From assembly GCA_965658445.1 (NCBI GenBank), contig CBFHSF010000008.1:1-64000 (forward strand): DNA of 64,000 bases, given 5' to 3'. The notes under the pieces were generated by a model. That model saw only the letters and a list, made by a program, of their open reading frames with translations. It made no database searches and was not told the origin of the DNA. This document shows, one piece after another, positions 23,963 to 32,261 of the stretch (its first letter is position 1; each line of letters begins with the position of its first letter). This stretch comes from CBFHSF01 sp965658445. Lineage in GTDB: Bacteria; Bacteroidota; Bacteroidia; Flavobacteriales; Schleiferiaceae. A program made the position numbers and the translations under genes.

Positions 23963-24940
23963 ATGTTAACAAGAAGGCATATTCGCATCAAGGTGATGCA
24001 GGCTCTTTACGGTTATTTTCAAGAAGGCGCAACGGACCAGGTTCCCTACCTAAAGTCCTTGCAAGAAAGCCTAGACAAAATTTATCAGTTGTACTTATTA
24101 GAATTGAGTGCATTGGGACAGTTCCACGCTTCGGCGCAAACGTTTGTTGAAAACGCCAAGAAGAAGCACCTTCCCACACAGGAAGACCTCAATCCCAATC
24201 TTCGCTTTATTCAAAATCCCGCCATGCGAGCACTGCGCTACAACCGCCAGATGCTAGCCGCTTTGGAGCGCATTGTTTTGGAGAACAAGAAGACGGATGT
24301 AGACTTGTCCAAGTTCTCTTGGCAGAATCACGATGACCTCTTTCAGAAATCCTACTTGGAGTTCAGAGAGTCTGATGAGTACCACAACTACATGAACGCC
24401 CCCAAGGTGAGCATTGACGATCATAAGAAGATTGCCAAGCACATCTATGTAAAATACATCAGCCAGAACGAGACCATGCACCAGATCTATGAAGATCTCA
24501 ACTTGCATTGGGCCGATGATTTGGACGCCGCTCAAATGATGGTGGTTAAAACCCTGAAGACTATGAGGGGAGATGTGGATGAATTTCACCCCTTGGTAAA
24601 GCTCTTCAAGGATCAGGACGATGTAGAATTTGGTAGAAAGCTATTTATGGCTGCGGCCAACAACCAAGCAGACTACGAGAAACTCATCGCAGAAAAAGCC
24701 AAGAACTGGGAGATGGATCGCATTGCTCAGTTGGACATTATTCTCTTAAAAATGGGCTTGGCCGAGGTCATCAACTTCGATCAAATTCCAGTGAAGGTTT
24801 CTCTCAATGAATACATTGATTTAAGCAAAGAGTACAGCACCCCTAAATCCGGACAGTTTATCAATGGGGTACTGGACAAACTCGTCAATGAGTTAACGGA
24901 GAAAAAACAGATTAAAAAAATTGGCAAAGGCCTGATGTAA
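23963..24940 (+). CDS. nusB: Transcription antitermination factor NusB
   Basis: A protein of 325 residues. The NusB RNA-binding fold is C-terminal (about 180-312), with RIAQLDIILLKMGLAEV near 253-269 and KVSLNEYIDLSKEYSTPKSGQFINGVLDKL near 279-308. The N-terminal MLTRRHIRIKVMQALYGYFQ is also conserved, and the long insert of about 150 residues between them is normal for Bacteroidota NusB. It acts with NusE/S10 at boxA of rRNA leaders. It is the head of a conserved run with DUF1573, yajC, ybbR and coaE. Confidence 0.9.
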   Translation: MLTRRHIRIKVMQALYGYFQEGATDQVPYLKSLQESLDKIYQLYLLELSALGQFHASAQTFVENAKKKHLPTQEDLNPNLRFIQNPAMRALRYNRQMLAALERIVLENKKTDVDLSKFSWQNHDDLFQKSYLEFRESDEYHNYMNAPKVSIDDHKKIAKHIYVKYISQNETMHQIYEDLNLHWADDLDAAQMMVVKTLKTMRGDVDEFHPLVKLFKDQDDVEFGRKLFMAAANNQADYEKLIAEKAKNWEMDRIAQLDIILLKMGLAEVINFDQIPVKVSLNEYIDLSKEYSTPKSGQFINGVLDKLVNELTEKKQIKKIGKGLM

Positions 24941-25113
24941 TTGCTATTTTTGCTCGAGTTCAGAGTGGAATTTTAAAAAGCTCACGCATCTTTTAGACTC
25001 GTTTTTTGATGATTTGTCCATCGAATTTTCAATACGCGAGAACAAAAACGCTGAATTTTCATTTGAACATTGACGCTTTATACTTGAAATTTAATTAGAC
25101 TAAACTTAGAAAA

Positions 25114-25578
25114 ATGAAAAAGATACTTCTAGCACTTCCGCTTATCGCTTTGTTGTCTTCATGTGACAATGCATCAAGTAAGATTAACAATTCTTCAGAC
25201 GCTGGAAATACGTCTACAGACATCGTACAAAACCAAGCAGCTCCTGAATTTTCTTTTGGAGAGGTATTCCACAACTTTGGAGATGTAACCGAAGGAGAAG
25301 TGGTAACCCACATTTTTGAGTTCACCAACTCTGGAGAAGCGCCCTTGGTAATTACCAACGCACAAGGATCTTGTGGATGTACCGTGCCTGATTGGCCTCG
25401 TACTCCCATTGCTCCGGGAGAGTCTGGAACAATTAAAGTAAGCTTTAACTCTGCCAGCCGCTCAGGTCGTCAGGACAAAACGGTTACTCTTTCTGCCAAC
25501 ACAGTACCCAACACTAAAGTGCTTAAAATCACTTCTAACGTAGTTCCTAACCCTAACAAAGCTGCGGAAGTACAATAG
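25114..25578 (+). CDS. DUF1573 domain lipoprotein
   Basis: A protein of 154 residues. The lipoprotein signal ALPLIALLSSCDNAS gives a lipidated Cys at about 17. The DUF1573 domain (an Ig-like ASPM/SPD-2/Hydin-type fold) spans about 45-145: FGEVFHNFGDVTEGEVVTHIFEFTNSG, then ACGC-like GSCGCTVPDWP and PIAPGESGTIKVSFN. It is an envelope lipoprotein of unknown role, constantly found between nusB and yajC in this phylum. The start follows an AT-rich leader with TATACTTG (25079-25086), one mismatch from a -7 element. Confidence 0.85.
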   Translation: MKKILLALPLIALLSSCDNASSKINNSSDAGNTSTDIVQNQAAPEFSFGEVFHNFGDVTEGEVVTHIFEFTNSGEAPLVITNAQGSCGCTVPDWPRTPIAPGESGTIKVSFNSASRSGRQDKTVTLSANTVPNTKVLKITSNVVPNPNKAAEVQ

Positions 25579-25593
25579 CAATAAAACCAAATT

Positions 25594-25917
25594 ATGACAT
25601 CATTATTCTTACAAGCCGACGGTGGTGGATTGATGGGATTACTTCCCTTTGTCTTGATCCTCGGTGTAATGTACCTATTCATCTTTAGACCTCAGGCCAA
25701 AAAGCAAAAAGAAGAGAAAGCTTTTAGAGAAACTGTAGCCAAGGGAAATCGCATTGTGACGACCTCTGGAATTCACGGTAAGATTTTGGAAGTGGGCGAG
25801 ACTCACCTCATCATCGAAAGTGAAAACTCTCGTCTTAAAATTGAAAAATCGGCCGTATCCAAAGAGATGACTGCCCAATACGATCCCAAGGCCAAAGCAG
25901 AGGAAAAGAAAAAATAG
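25594..25917 (+). CDS. yajC: Preprotein translocase subunit YajC
   Basis: A protein of 107 residues. One membrane helix (about 12-28, LMGLLPFVLILGVMYLFIFRPQ) is followed by the family motif RPQAKKQKE and a small beta domain (GNRIVTTSGIHGKILEVGE). YajC associates with SecDF in the inner membrane to help protein export. It starts 15 bases after the DUF1573 stop and ends in a Lys-rich tail; a strong terminator follows. Confidence 0.92.
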   Translation: MTSLFLQADGGGLMGLLPFVLILGVMYLFIFRPQAKKQKEEKAFRETVAKGNRIVTTSGIHGKILEVGETHLIIESENSRLKIEKSAVSKEMTAQYDPKAKAEEKKK

Positions 25918-25945
25918 AGAGGGTTTCCATCCCTTTTATATTGTG

Positions 25946-25970
25946 AAAAGAGGCTTCGGCCTCTTTTTTT
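25946..25970 (+). terminator. Rho-independent terminator after yajC
   Basis: A 9-bp stem AAAAGAGGC/GCCTCTTTT around a TTCG tetraloop, followed by a run of T. It closes the nusB-DUF1573-yajC transcript; ybbR begins 38 bases later, so read-through is possible. Confidence 0.85.
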
Positions 25971-26007
25971 ATTTCCCCATTGTAGAAATTGTCTTTAAAT
26001 TGGTTGT

Positions 26008-26961
26008 GTGAATCGACTACTATCAAAAGTTACCGGCGCCCCTGACTACAGAATCCGCATTGTGATTCTGGTGGGTACTGTATTCCTTTGGGCCTTGTTG
26101 CACCTCTCTAAGGATGACCATAGAGCCACTTTTGAGGCTCCCATAAAATATGGAGACTACCCCAAGAATCGAATCTTGCTCAACGATTCAGAGTATCCCT
26201 CGGTTACCGTTCACGCCAAAGGCAATGGTTTTACTTTGCTCAACTACTCCCTTTTTGGACCGCCACCTATAGAAATAGATATACGCAGGATGGTAAATTC
26301 TCCCGATGGGGAATTTGTGTTTTCTGAAAATGCCATTGCCCTCTCTAACAATTTCTCTGATCGCATCCAGGTTAGGAGGGTGGAACCCGATACACTGCAT
26401 TTTTCTTTCACTTCCAAAGGAACCAAATCTCTGCCCATTCGCGTTGACGAGCAATTTCAGCTTGCACAGGGATACCGCAACTATGGAGTTACCGAGATTA
26501 CCCCTTCCCAAATCAACGTATTTGGTCCTCAGTCCGTGTTGGATACCCTTCAATACATCTCAACCGAGGTATGGTCTCCCAATGAAGTTTCCGAGCCACA
26601 AACCGCACAACTCGATTTAGTGCGTCCCAATGTGGAGCAGTTGGAACTTGCCATCGAGCAAGTAACCGTTTCTCAGGACGTCGATCAGTTTACCGAAGGT
26701 GAAGTAGAGGTGGGCATTACTTTGGACAATTTACCAGAAGACCTAACGGTACACGCCCTTCCCAACAAAGTCACTGTAAAGTTCATCGCTGCCTTTAGAG
26801 ATTTTCCAAAGGTCTCTGAGCAAGACTTTGTAGTGAGAATGGACTACTCCACCGCCGATTTAGAAAATTCACGCGCCAGTTTGGTCATAGAAAACGTTTC
26901 GGGGCTTCCCGAGGTCATTGATTGGTATCCCCAGCGCATAGATTTGATTTTGATAAAATAG
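26008..26961 (+). CDS. YbbR/CdaR-like domain protein
   Basis: A protein of 317 residues with a GTG start. One N-terminal membrane helix (about 18-34, IRIVILVGTVFLWALLHLS) anchors a periplasmic part with two to three YbbR-type beta repeats (for example SLPIRVDEQF, then QINVFGPQSVLDTL). In Firmicutes the YbbR protein CdaR regulates the diadenylate cyclase CdaA; no cyclase gene is in this window, so that role is uncertain here. In Bacteroidota it is typically beside yajC and coaE. The coaE start follows after 2 bases. Confidence 0.78.
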   Translation: MNRLLSKVTGAPDYRIRIVILVGTVFLWALLHLSKDDHRATFEAPIKYGDYPKNRILLNDSEYPSVTVHAKGNGFTLLNYSLFGPPPIEIDIRRMVNSPDGEFVFSENAIALSNNFSDRIQVRRVEPDTLHFSFTSKGTKSLPIRVDEQFQLAQGYRNYGVTEITPSQINVFGPQSVLDTLQYISTEVWSPNEVSEPQTAQLDLVRPNVEQLELAIEQVTVSQDVDQFTEGEVEVGITLDNLPEDLTVHALPNKVTVKFIAAFRDFPKVSEQDFVVRMDYSTADLENSRASLVIENVSGLPEVIDWYPQRIDLILIK

Positions 26962-26963
26962 CC

Positions 26964-27563
26964 ATGAAGACTGTGGGTATCACCGGAGGTATGGGCAGTG
27001 GAAAATCCACTGTAGCCCGGATATTCCAACATTTGGGAATTCCCGTTTACACTTCCGATGAGCGCGCCAAGGCCCTTTATGTTACCTCTGCAGAGCTCAA
27101 GGCATTCATCATAAACCTTGTGGGTCCCACCGCTTATGTAGACGGTCAATTTATTCCTTCTGTCTTAAGTAAACACTTAGCTCAAAACCCTCAAGACTGG
27201 GAGTTGGTAAATACAACCGTTCATCCCTTGGTAGGAAAAGATTACGCCCAGTGGGTGGAGGAGCATAGCCGCGGAGAAGCGCATCCTTACCTTCTAAAAG
27301 AAACCGCCTTGCTCTTTGAGTTGGGTTTAGAAAAATCCTGCGATTCCACCGTTTTGGTTACCGCTCCTGAGGACATCCGAATCCAACGCGTAATGGACCG
27401 CTCAGGATTGTCCATGGAAGAAATTCAGGGTCGCATGAAAAAGCAGTGGCCGGATGACAAAAAGAAACCCTTGGCCGATTACATTATCGACAACTCAGGA
27501 CAGCACTCTTTGATAAAACAAGTCCTTTCTATACATGAAGATCTTTCTGGCCGACCAAGTTAG
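26964..27563 (+). CDS. coaE: Dephospho-CoA kinase
   Basis: A protein of 199 residues from ATG 26964; the frame opens earlier but the family begins at MKTVGITGGMGSGKST. The P-loop is GGMGSGKST at about 8-16. VYTSDERAKALY and a RMKKQWPDDKKKPLADYIIDNSG stretch near the C terminus (the R and D/N of the lid and CoA part) complete the family pattern. It phosphorylates dephospho-CoA in the last step of CoA synthesis. Its last 29 bases overlap the nnr gene, which starts at 27535, so the two are coupled. Confidence 0.92.
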   Translation: MKTVGITGGMGSGKSTVARIFQHLGIPVYTSDERAKALYVTSAELKAFIINLVGPTAYVDGQFIPSVLSKHLAQNPQDWELVNTTVHPLVGKDYAQWVEEHSRGEAHPYLLKETALLFELGLEKSCDSTVLVTAPEDIRIQRVMDRSGLSMEEIQGRMKKQWPDDKKKPLADYIIDNSGQHSLIKQVLSIHEDLSGRPS

Positions 27564-29031
27564 GAGGGGAGATCAGTACACCATTGATCGCGAACCCATT
27601 TCCCCCTATGCGTTGATGACGCGTGCGGCAGAAGCTTGCGCCCAATGGATTTTTGAAAAGTACCCCAACCAAAAGAAAGGCCCCAAAGTTCTCATACTCT
27701 GTGGCAGTGGTAACAATGGTGGCGATGGGTTGGGCATCGCAAAGGTGTTGGCGGAAAAGGGATGGAGTGTATGCTACACCCAAACTTCCTCTCCACGGTC
27801 CCCAGAATCTCAACGTTCTTCTGAGGTTTTGCAATCGCTAGAATCGACTTTGGAAATAACACAAGTTGACTATTCACCTACAAATTGGCAAGATTTTGAT
27901 TTGTATATCGATGCCTTGCTGGGCTCTGGAATCTCTGATTCTGCTCGTGGCAAGGCCTTAGAGGGCATTGAATTTTTGAATTCCCAATCAAATCCCGTCA
28001 TCAGTATAGATATACCCAGTGGACTTTCTTCTGATGGTGATTTCACGGGACCTGCGGTAGAAGCAGAGCACACTTTGGTTTTTGAACAACCTAAGCTCTC
28101 CTTTTTATTGAAGGGAATGGAAGATTACCCCGGGGAGTTTCACGTATTGCCCATAGGAATTCACCCCGATTTCACAGCCGATGAACCCAGTCCATATCAC
28201 TATATAACCGATGAGGAGGCTCAGTTATGGTTACAGCCTGAAAAGCGAACCGCTTATAAGGGCACCCGAGGTCATGTACACATTATTGGTGGAGGAAAGG
28301 ATACTTATGGAGCGCCCATTCTCGCGGCAGTTTCTTCCTTCCGAAGCGGGGGAGGTTTGGTTTCGGTAACGATGCCAGAGAATTGGATTGCGGAATCTGG
28401 GGTTGCCCATCCAGACATCATGTTTCAATCGGGTGGGAAGGATTACATTCATGATTTTCCGAAAATCAATTCCAGCTTGACCTATGCCGTAGGACCTGGT
28501 TTAGGGCAAAACCCAAAAACCGAATCGGGCTTCCTCGAGTTCATCCAATCTGTCGATCAACCCATAGTCTTGGACGCGGATGGCATCAATCTATTGGCAA
28601 AGAACCCAGCACATTATAAAGATTTACCAAAGGGAAGTATTCTCACTCCACATTGGGGAGAAGTAAGGCGTTTGATTCCTGAGGCAGCTCACCTCAATGG
28701 ACTTGAATTGTACTCGTACTTAAGTCAATGGGCCGTAAAGCATTCAGTTCATTTACTTTTCAAAAACCCCTTTACGTGTGTTTTTACAGCTAATGGCCAA
28801 TGGTACTTCAATTCTTCAGGAACGGTAGCGCTTGCGGTTGCGGGTTCAGGAGATGTGCTTACGGGGATTATTGCGAGGCTACTTGCTTCAGGATATCCCT
28901 CTTACAAAGCCGCCATCTTGGGAATGTGGATTCATGGCAAAGCAGGGCAGAAGGCAGCAGAAACCTACTCAAACAGAGGGGTTAGAGCCACAGATATCAC
29001 CCAGTGCATACCCATCGTACTTTCAATATAA
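27535..29031 (+). CDS. nnr: Bifunctional NAD(P)H-hydrate epimerase/dehydratase
   Basis: A protein of 498 residues, full length for the fusion. The N-terminal YjeF epimerase domain (about 1-215) has CGSGNNGGDGLGIAKVL, the phosphate-binding loop. The C-terminal ribokinase-like dehydratase (about 225-495) has HIIGGGKDTYGAP, VLDADGINLLA, LTPHWGEVRRL and AGSGDVLTGIIARL. Together they repair NADHX and NADPHX, the damaged hydrated cofactors. The ATG at 27535 lies within the 3' end of coaE. Confidence 0.93.
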   Translation: MKIFLADQVRRGDQYTIDREPISPYALMTRAAEACAQWIFEKYPNQKKGPKVLILCGSGNNGGDGLGIAKVLAEKGWSVCYTQTSSPRSPESQRSSEVLQSLESTLEITQVDYSPTNWQDFDLYIDALLGSGISDSARGKALEGIEFLNSQSNPVISIDIPSGLSSDGDFTGPAVEAEHTLVFEQPKLSFLLKGMEDYPGEFHVLPIGIHPDFTADEPSPYHYITDEEAQLWLQPEKRTAYKGTRGHVHIIGGGKDTYGAPILAAVSSFRSGGGLVSVTMPENWIAESGVAHPDIMFQSGGKDYIHDFPKINSSLTYAVGPGLGQNPKTESGFLEFIQSVDQPIVLDADGINLLAKNPAHYKDLPKGSILTPHWGEVRRLIPEAAHLNGLELYSYLSQWAVKHSVHLLFKNPFTCVFTANGQWYFNSSGTVALAVAGSGDVLTGIIARLLASGYPSYKAAILGMWIHGKAGQKAAETYSNRGVRATDITQCIPIVLSI

Positions 29032-29064
29032 TTTCAACGGGTATCTAAAATTTGGAATCAGCGA

Positions 29065-29427
29065 CTAGTCGTGAATCATTCCCTTTTTGACAAGGTCCTT
29101 CAGCATGTTGTCCGTTATCACTTTTGAGGAAAGGGGTATAAGGATGGCCGTTACCACTCCAAATATTATTTCTTGTAAAAGCGAAAGGTCTGCAAAGCAG
29201 AACAATAAAAATGAGATGGCTAAGACAAGTAAACTAAAGCGTATGCTCCAGTTTGCGATGGATCGCTGAGCCATTTTCCAAGTTTTCTTTGATAGTATAG
29301 ATTGAGTAGATCTATACCCAAAACCTTTTTCAAAGCTTGGCATATTACTCCTGTGGTAAATGCCGGCCGCTAAAAAAAAAAATCCTGGAGCTATGTAACA
29401 GCCTATTTTGAGTATTTCAATGATCAA
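29065..29427 (-). CDS. SdpI-like small membrane protein
   Basis: A protein of 120 residues if the TTG at 29427 is the start. Three hydrophobic segments lie at about 3-21, 61-83 and 86-103. Between the first two is GFGYRSTQSILSKKTWKMAQ, close to the conserved GxRTxxSxxNxxxWxxAxR part of SdpI/YhfL family proteins (PF13630). SdpI gives immunity to the SdpC toxin in Bacillus, but most family members are uncharacterised. It is an orphan, convergent with nnr. The start is uncertain because no ATG precedes the first helix. Confidence 0.5.
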   Translation of the reverse strand: MIIEILKIGCYIAPGFFFLAAGIYHRSNMPSFEKGFGYRSTQSILSKKTWKMAQRSIANWSIRFSLLVLAISFLLFCFADLSLLQEIIFGVVTAILIPLSSKVITDNMLKDLVKKGMIHD

Positions 29428-29654
29428 GGTTCACATATTTTACCTGTTAAAGGTCGTGAAAATACACCAAATAGAAAAATGTAAGTCGCGCGTTGAACCG
29501 AACTTAGAGTGGACTGTCAGGAAAAAGTGTTGATTTTTTCGTTTTTCACCCAACGTTTTTGCGGGGGTATCGTACGTAACTATTTATTCGGCCAACGTTA
29601 TTATTAAACGACTAGTCTACCATGAGTTGTTGATGGGAATGTAAGAAAAAAGAA
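29428..29654. other. Gene-free stretch before the MBL-gene terminator
   Basis: No frame of interest. ACGTT recurs four times (in CCAACGTT at 29540s and 29590s, and near 29668), and a single-base-rich segment GATTTTTTCGTTTTTC lies near 29533. I see no RNA gene or repeat that I can name. Confidence 0.3.
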
Positions 29655-29691
29655 GCCAAATTCATTAACGTTATTCGCTAATGAATCTGGC
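29655..29691 (-). terminator. Rho-independent terminator of the MBL/rhodanese gene
   Basis: A 13-bp stem with one mismatch, GCCAAATTCATTA (29655-29667)/TAATGAATCTGGC (29679-29691). Read on the minus strand it is followed by CTTCTTTTTTC, so it terminates the gene ending at 29761. Confidence 0.7.
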
Positions 29692-29760
29692 ATTGTTTAA
29701 ATGATTTGTTGGAGCGTAAAATGTCTCCAATGGCCTTTGTTTACCTTTTTCCGATAATTC

Positions 29761-31170
29761 CTACAGGGTAGTGGGACAAACGTATTCCGTTATGGGAAGC
29801 TGGGTCTTTTTAAGACCTCCAAAGCCCTTTTCAATATTTACTAAATCAGTGTAACCACTTTGCATCAATATAGAAATTGCAATTACCGAACGATATCCTC
29901 CGGCACAGTGAACGTAGTACTTAGTGTCTCCATCCAATTCCCCTAGGTGATCAGCAATGTAATCCAAGGGGTAGAAAATGGCGTTGTCCAAGTGCTGAGC
30001 AGTGTATTCGCCGTGCTTCCTCACGTCGACTATAGAAGGTTTTTCTTCTGAACCGTTGTAGAGAGTCTCAAAGTTTTCTGGAGAGATGTTTTCAATAGAA
30101 GCCGTTTCCTTTCCAGCGGCTTTCCATGCGTCCATCCCGCCTTTGAGAAATCCTACGGCGTGATCATATCCAACACGAGCTAGACGTGTTACCACTTCTT
30201 CTTCGCGTCCTTCCGGAGCGATGAATACGATGGGGCGCTTAAGATCAGTGATCAAGGCACCCACCCACATGGCAAAGCTTCCGTCAATTCCAATAAAGAG
30301 AGAGCCTGGAATGTGCTCTGCAGTAAACTCTTCGGGCTTGCGAGTATCTAGTACCAAAGCACCGTTGCTAACTTCTGCTGTAAAGGCGTCTGCATCCAAT
30401 GCGTTTACACCTCTTTCCAAAACCACGTCAAAGGAATCGTAACCCCCTTTGTTCATCATGGCGTTGGCAGGGAAGTATTGAGGAGGAGGAAGGATACCAT
30501 CGGTTACCTCTTTGATAAAGTCCTCTTTGGATAGCTCTGGATTGAGCGCGTAGTTTGTTTTCTTTTGGTTTCCCAAAGTATCTACCGTGTCCTTTGACAA
30601 GTTCTTTCCACAGCTAGATCCTGCACCGTGACCGGGGTAAACGGTAATGTGGTCAGGGAGAGGCATGATTTTGTTCCTCAAGCTCTCGTAGAGCATTCCC
30701 GCTAAATCTTCTTGTGTTACATCTGATTTAATGGCGAGATCTGGTCTACCTACATCTCCTAAAAACAAAGTGTCCCCCGTAAAGATGGCGTGTGGCTTGC
30801 CTTCTTCATCTAACAATAAGTAGGTTGTAGATTCTGGGGTGTGACCGGGAGTGTGAAGGGCACGCAAGGTTACCTTTCCAATTTTAAAGTCCTGGTTGTC
30901 TTCAGCTACGATGATGTCGTAGTTGGGATTGGCCTTAGGGCCGTATACAATGGCAGCACCTGTTTTTGCCGAAAGGTCTAAATGACCCGAAACAAAATCT
31001 GCGTGAAAATGCGTTTCAAAAATATATTCCAACTTGGTCCCATTCTCGTTGAGCATGTCCAAGTAAGGTTTTGTTTCTCTCAAGGGGTCAATGATGGCAG
31101 CTACACCGTCTGATTCAATGTAGTAGGCGGCTTCTGCAAGACATCCTGTATAAAGCTGTTGTACTTTCAT
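29761..31170 (-). CDS. MBL-fold hydrolase with two rhodanese domains (persulfide dioxygenase-like)
   Basis: A protein of 469 residues. The metallo-beta-lactamase domain (1 to about 250) has ETHFHADFVSGH (52-63) and HTPGHTPES near 108-116, as in ETHE1/persulfide dioxygenases. Two rhodanese modules follow. The first (about 260-355) has APEGREE where the active-site Cys loop is expected and is probably inactive. The second (about 375-462) keeps Cys in YVHCAGGYRS. It probably oxidises glutathione- or low-molecular-weight persulfides and moves sulfane sulfur in sulfide detoxification. The Crp/Fnr gene at 31413 lies directly upstream on the same strand, and a candidate operator/promoter is between them. 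Confidence 0.88.
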   Translation of the reverse strand: MKVQQLYTGCLAEAAYYIESDGVAAIIDPLRETKPYLDMLNENGTKLEYIFETHFHADFVSGHLDLSAKTGAAIVYGPKANPNYDIIVAEDNQDFKIGKVTLRALHTPGHTPESTTYLLLDEEGKPHAIFTGDTLFLGDVGRPDLAIKSDVTQEDLAGMLYESLRNKIMPLPDHITVYPGHGAGSSCGKNLSKDTVDTLGNQKKTNYALNPELSKEDFIKEVTDGILPPPQYFPANAMMNKGGYDSFDVVLERGVNALDADAFTAEVSNGALVLDTRKPEEFTAEHIPGSLFIGIDGSFAMWVGALITDLKRPIVFIAPEGREEEVVTRLARVGYDHAVGFLKGGMDAWKAAGKETASIENISPENFETLYNGSEEKPSIVDVRKHGEYTAQHLDNAIFYPLDYIADHLGELDGDTKYYVHCAGGYRSVIAISILMQSGYTDLVNIEKGFGGLKKTQLPITEYVCPTTL

Positions 31171-31266
31171 AGTTGTGTTCTTTATGTGTTGTACCGGTTT
31201 TTGAAATCGTTTAAATGGATTCTACCTCAATTCCAAACGCCTTGGTATTTTTCATTTGATTCAGGG

Positions 31267-31310
31267 CAAAGATAAGCGCCCTGTTTTCTTTCTAACGTGA
31301 TTATTATCAC
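31267..31310 (-). promoter_or_regulatory. Candidate Crp/Fnr-activated promoter of the MBL/rhodanese gene
   Basis: On the minus strand 31267-31274 reads TATCTTTG, a full TAnnTTTG element. At 31297-31310 lies GTGATTATTATCAC, an inverted repeat with 5-base arms and 4-base spacer, the layout of FNR sites (TTGATnnnnATCAA). If transcription starts about 5 bases past the -7 element, the palindrome is centred near -41.5, the class II activator position. The leader would be about 90 bases. Confidence 0.5.
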
Positions 31311-31412
31311 AATTGATTATGATGGTTTCGAAACCTTCTATCAAAGCAAGGGATCTTATTAACACCAAGTGATTTTAAAGATAAGAACTTACGCCGTAAA
31401 AGTCCAAGCATC

Positions 31413-32045
31413 CTATAACCACTCAATGCTATTTCTAGAAAGTTTAACAGTTCCCTGTCTTTCCATTTGCTTGAGGAGCCTAGAAATAACTTCACGAGAA
31501 GAATTTAGATCGTTGGCTATTTCTTGATGTGAGGCCTTGATGGTATTGGAATCGTGGACCTTTGCTCTTTCCTGGAGGTATTTTTCCAGTCGCTGATCCA
31601 ATTGAGTAAAGGCGATGGAATTGACAGTATCTAACAATTCTTCAAATCGAGATTGATAGGTTCTCATGACAAAAGCCAACCAATCGGGGTATTTAGACAT
31701 CCACTCATTGAGGTGCTTTACGGGAACTCCTATTAAGGTCACGGCTTCTTCTGCGATGGCCTCGACTTCGGATTGGGCATTGTCCATGCAACACGTTAAG
31801 CTGGAGGCACAGGACTGACCTTCCTCAATGTAGTAGAGTAGGAGTTCGTGATCTTCCTCGTCTCTACGGATAATGCGCATGCTTCCGCTAATGAGAATGG
31901 GGACAAAGGGAATGGGCACTCCTAGATCAATGATGATTTCTCCTTCTTCAAAAGAGTATAGCGTTCCAAATTGTGCTATGGCCTCTCGTAAGCCCTCACT
32001 ACTGAATTGAGGAGGTATGATGTGTATTTTGTCTTGTGTTATCAT
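31413..32045 (-). CDS. Crp/Fnr family regulator, Cys-rich
   Basis: A protein of 210 residues. The cyclic-nucleotide-binding-like beta roll spans about 20-130, the long dimer helix about 115-145, and the Crp-type winged helix is at about 150-205 (ASHQEIANDLNSSREVISRL as recognition part). No cAMP phosphate cassette is evident. Instead there is SCASSLTCCMDN at about 78-89, with three Cys that could bind a metal or react with sulfide or persulfide. Genes of this kind sit beside MBL/rhodanese genes in many Bacteroidota, so it probably controls the 29761-31170 gene. Confidence 0.85.
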   Translation of the reverse strand: MITQDKIHIIPPQFSSEGLREAIAQFGTLYSFEEGEIIIDLGVPIPFVPILISGSMRIIRRDEEDHELLLYYIEEGQSCASSLTCCMDNAQSEVEAIAEEAVTLIGVPVKHLNEWMSKYPDWLAFVMRTYQSRFEELLDTVNSIAFTQLDQRLEKYLQERAKVHDSNTIKASHQEIANDLNSSREVISRLLKQMERQGTVKLSRNSIEWL

Positions 32046-32098
32046 TTAAATGTAATCGTGGTGTCTCGCAATCCGTACGTTACCTTATCTGTTTAATT

Positions 32099-32106
32099 CA
32101 AAGATA
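32099..32106 (-). promoter_or_regulatory. Candidate -7 element of the Crp/Fnr gene
   Basis: Minus-strand TATCTTTG, identical to the element in front of the MBL gene. It lies 54 bases before the ATG. No clear GTGAT/ATCAC palindrome is seen next to it. Confidence 0.45.
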
Positions 32107-32261
32107 CAGAGCCAAACTAAAAAGATAGTAAATATTGCCTTTGGTGGCGAGGCTTTTTTTTCACAAGAACCTGTTGAAATTGTTAATAGGTTTTACCTAG
32201 AATTTACACAATCCTCAAAAGGTAATCCTAAATTAGGTGGAGTCGAACAAATCTATTCAAC

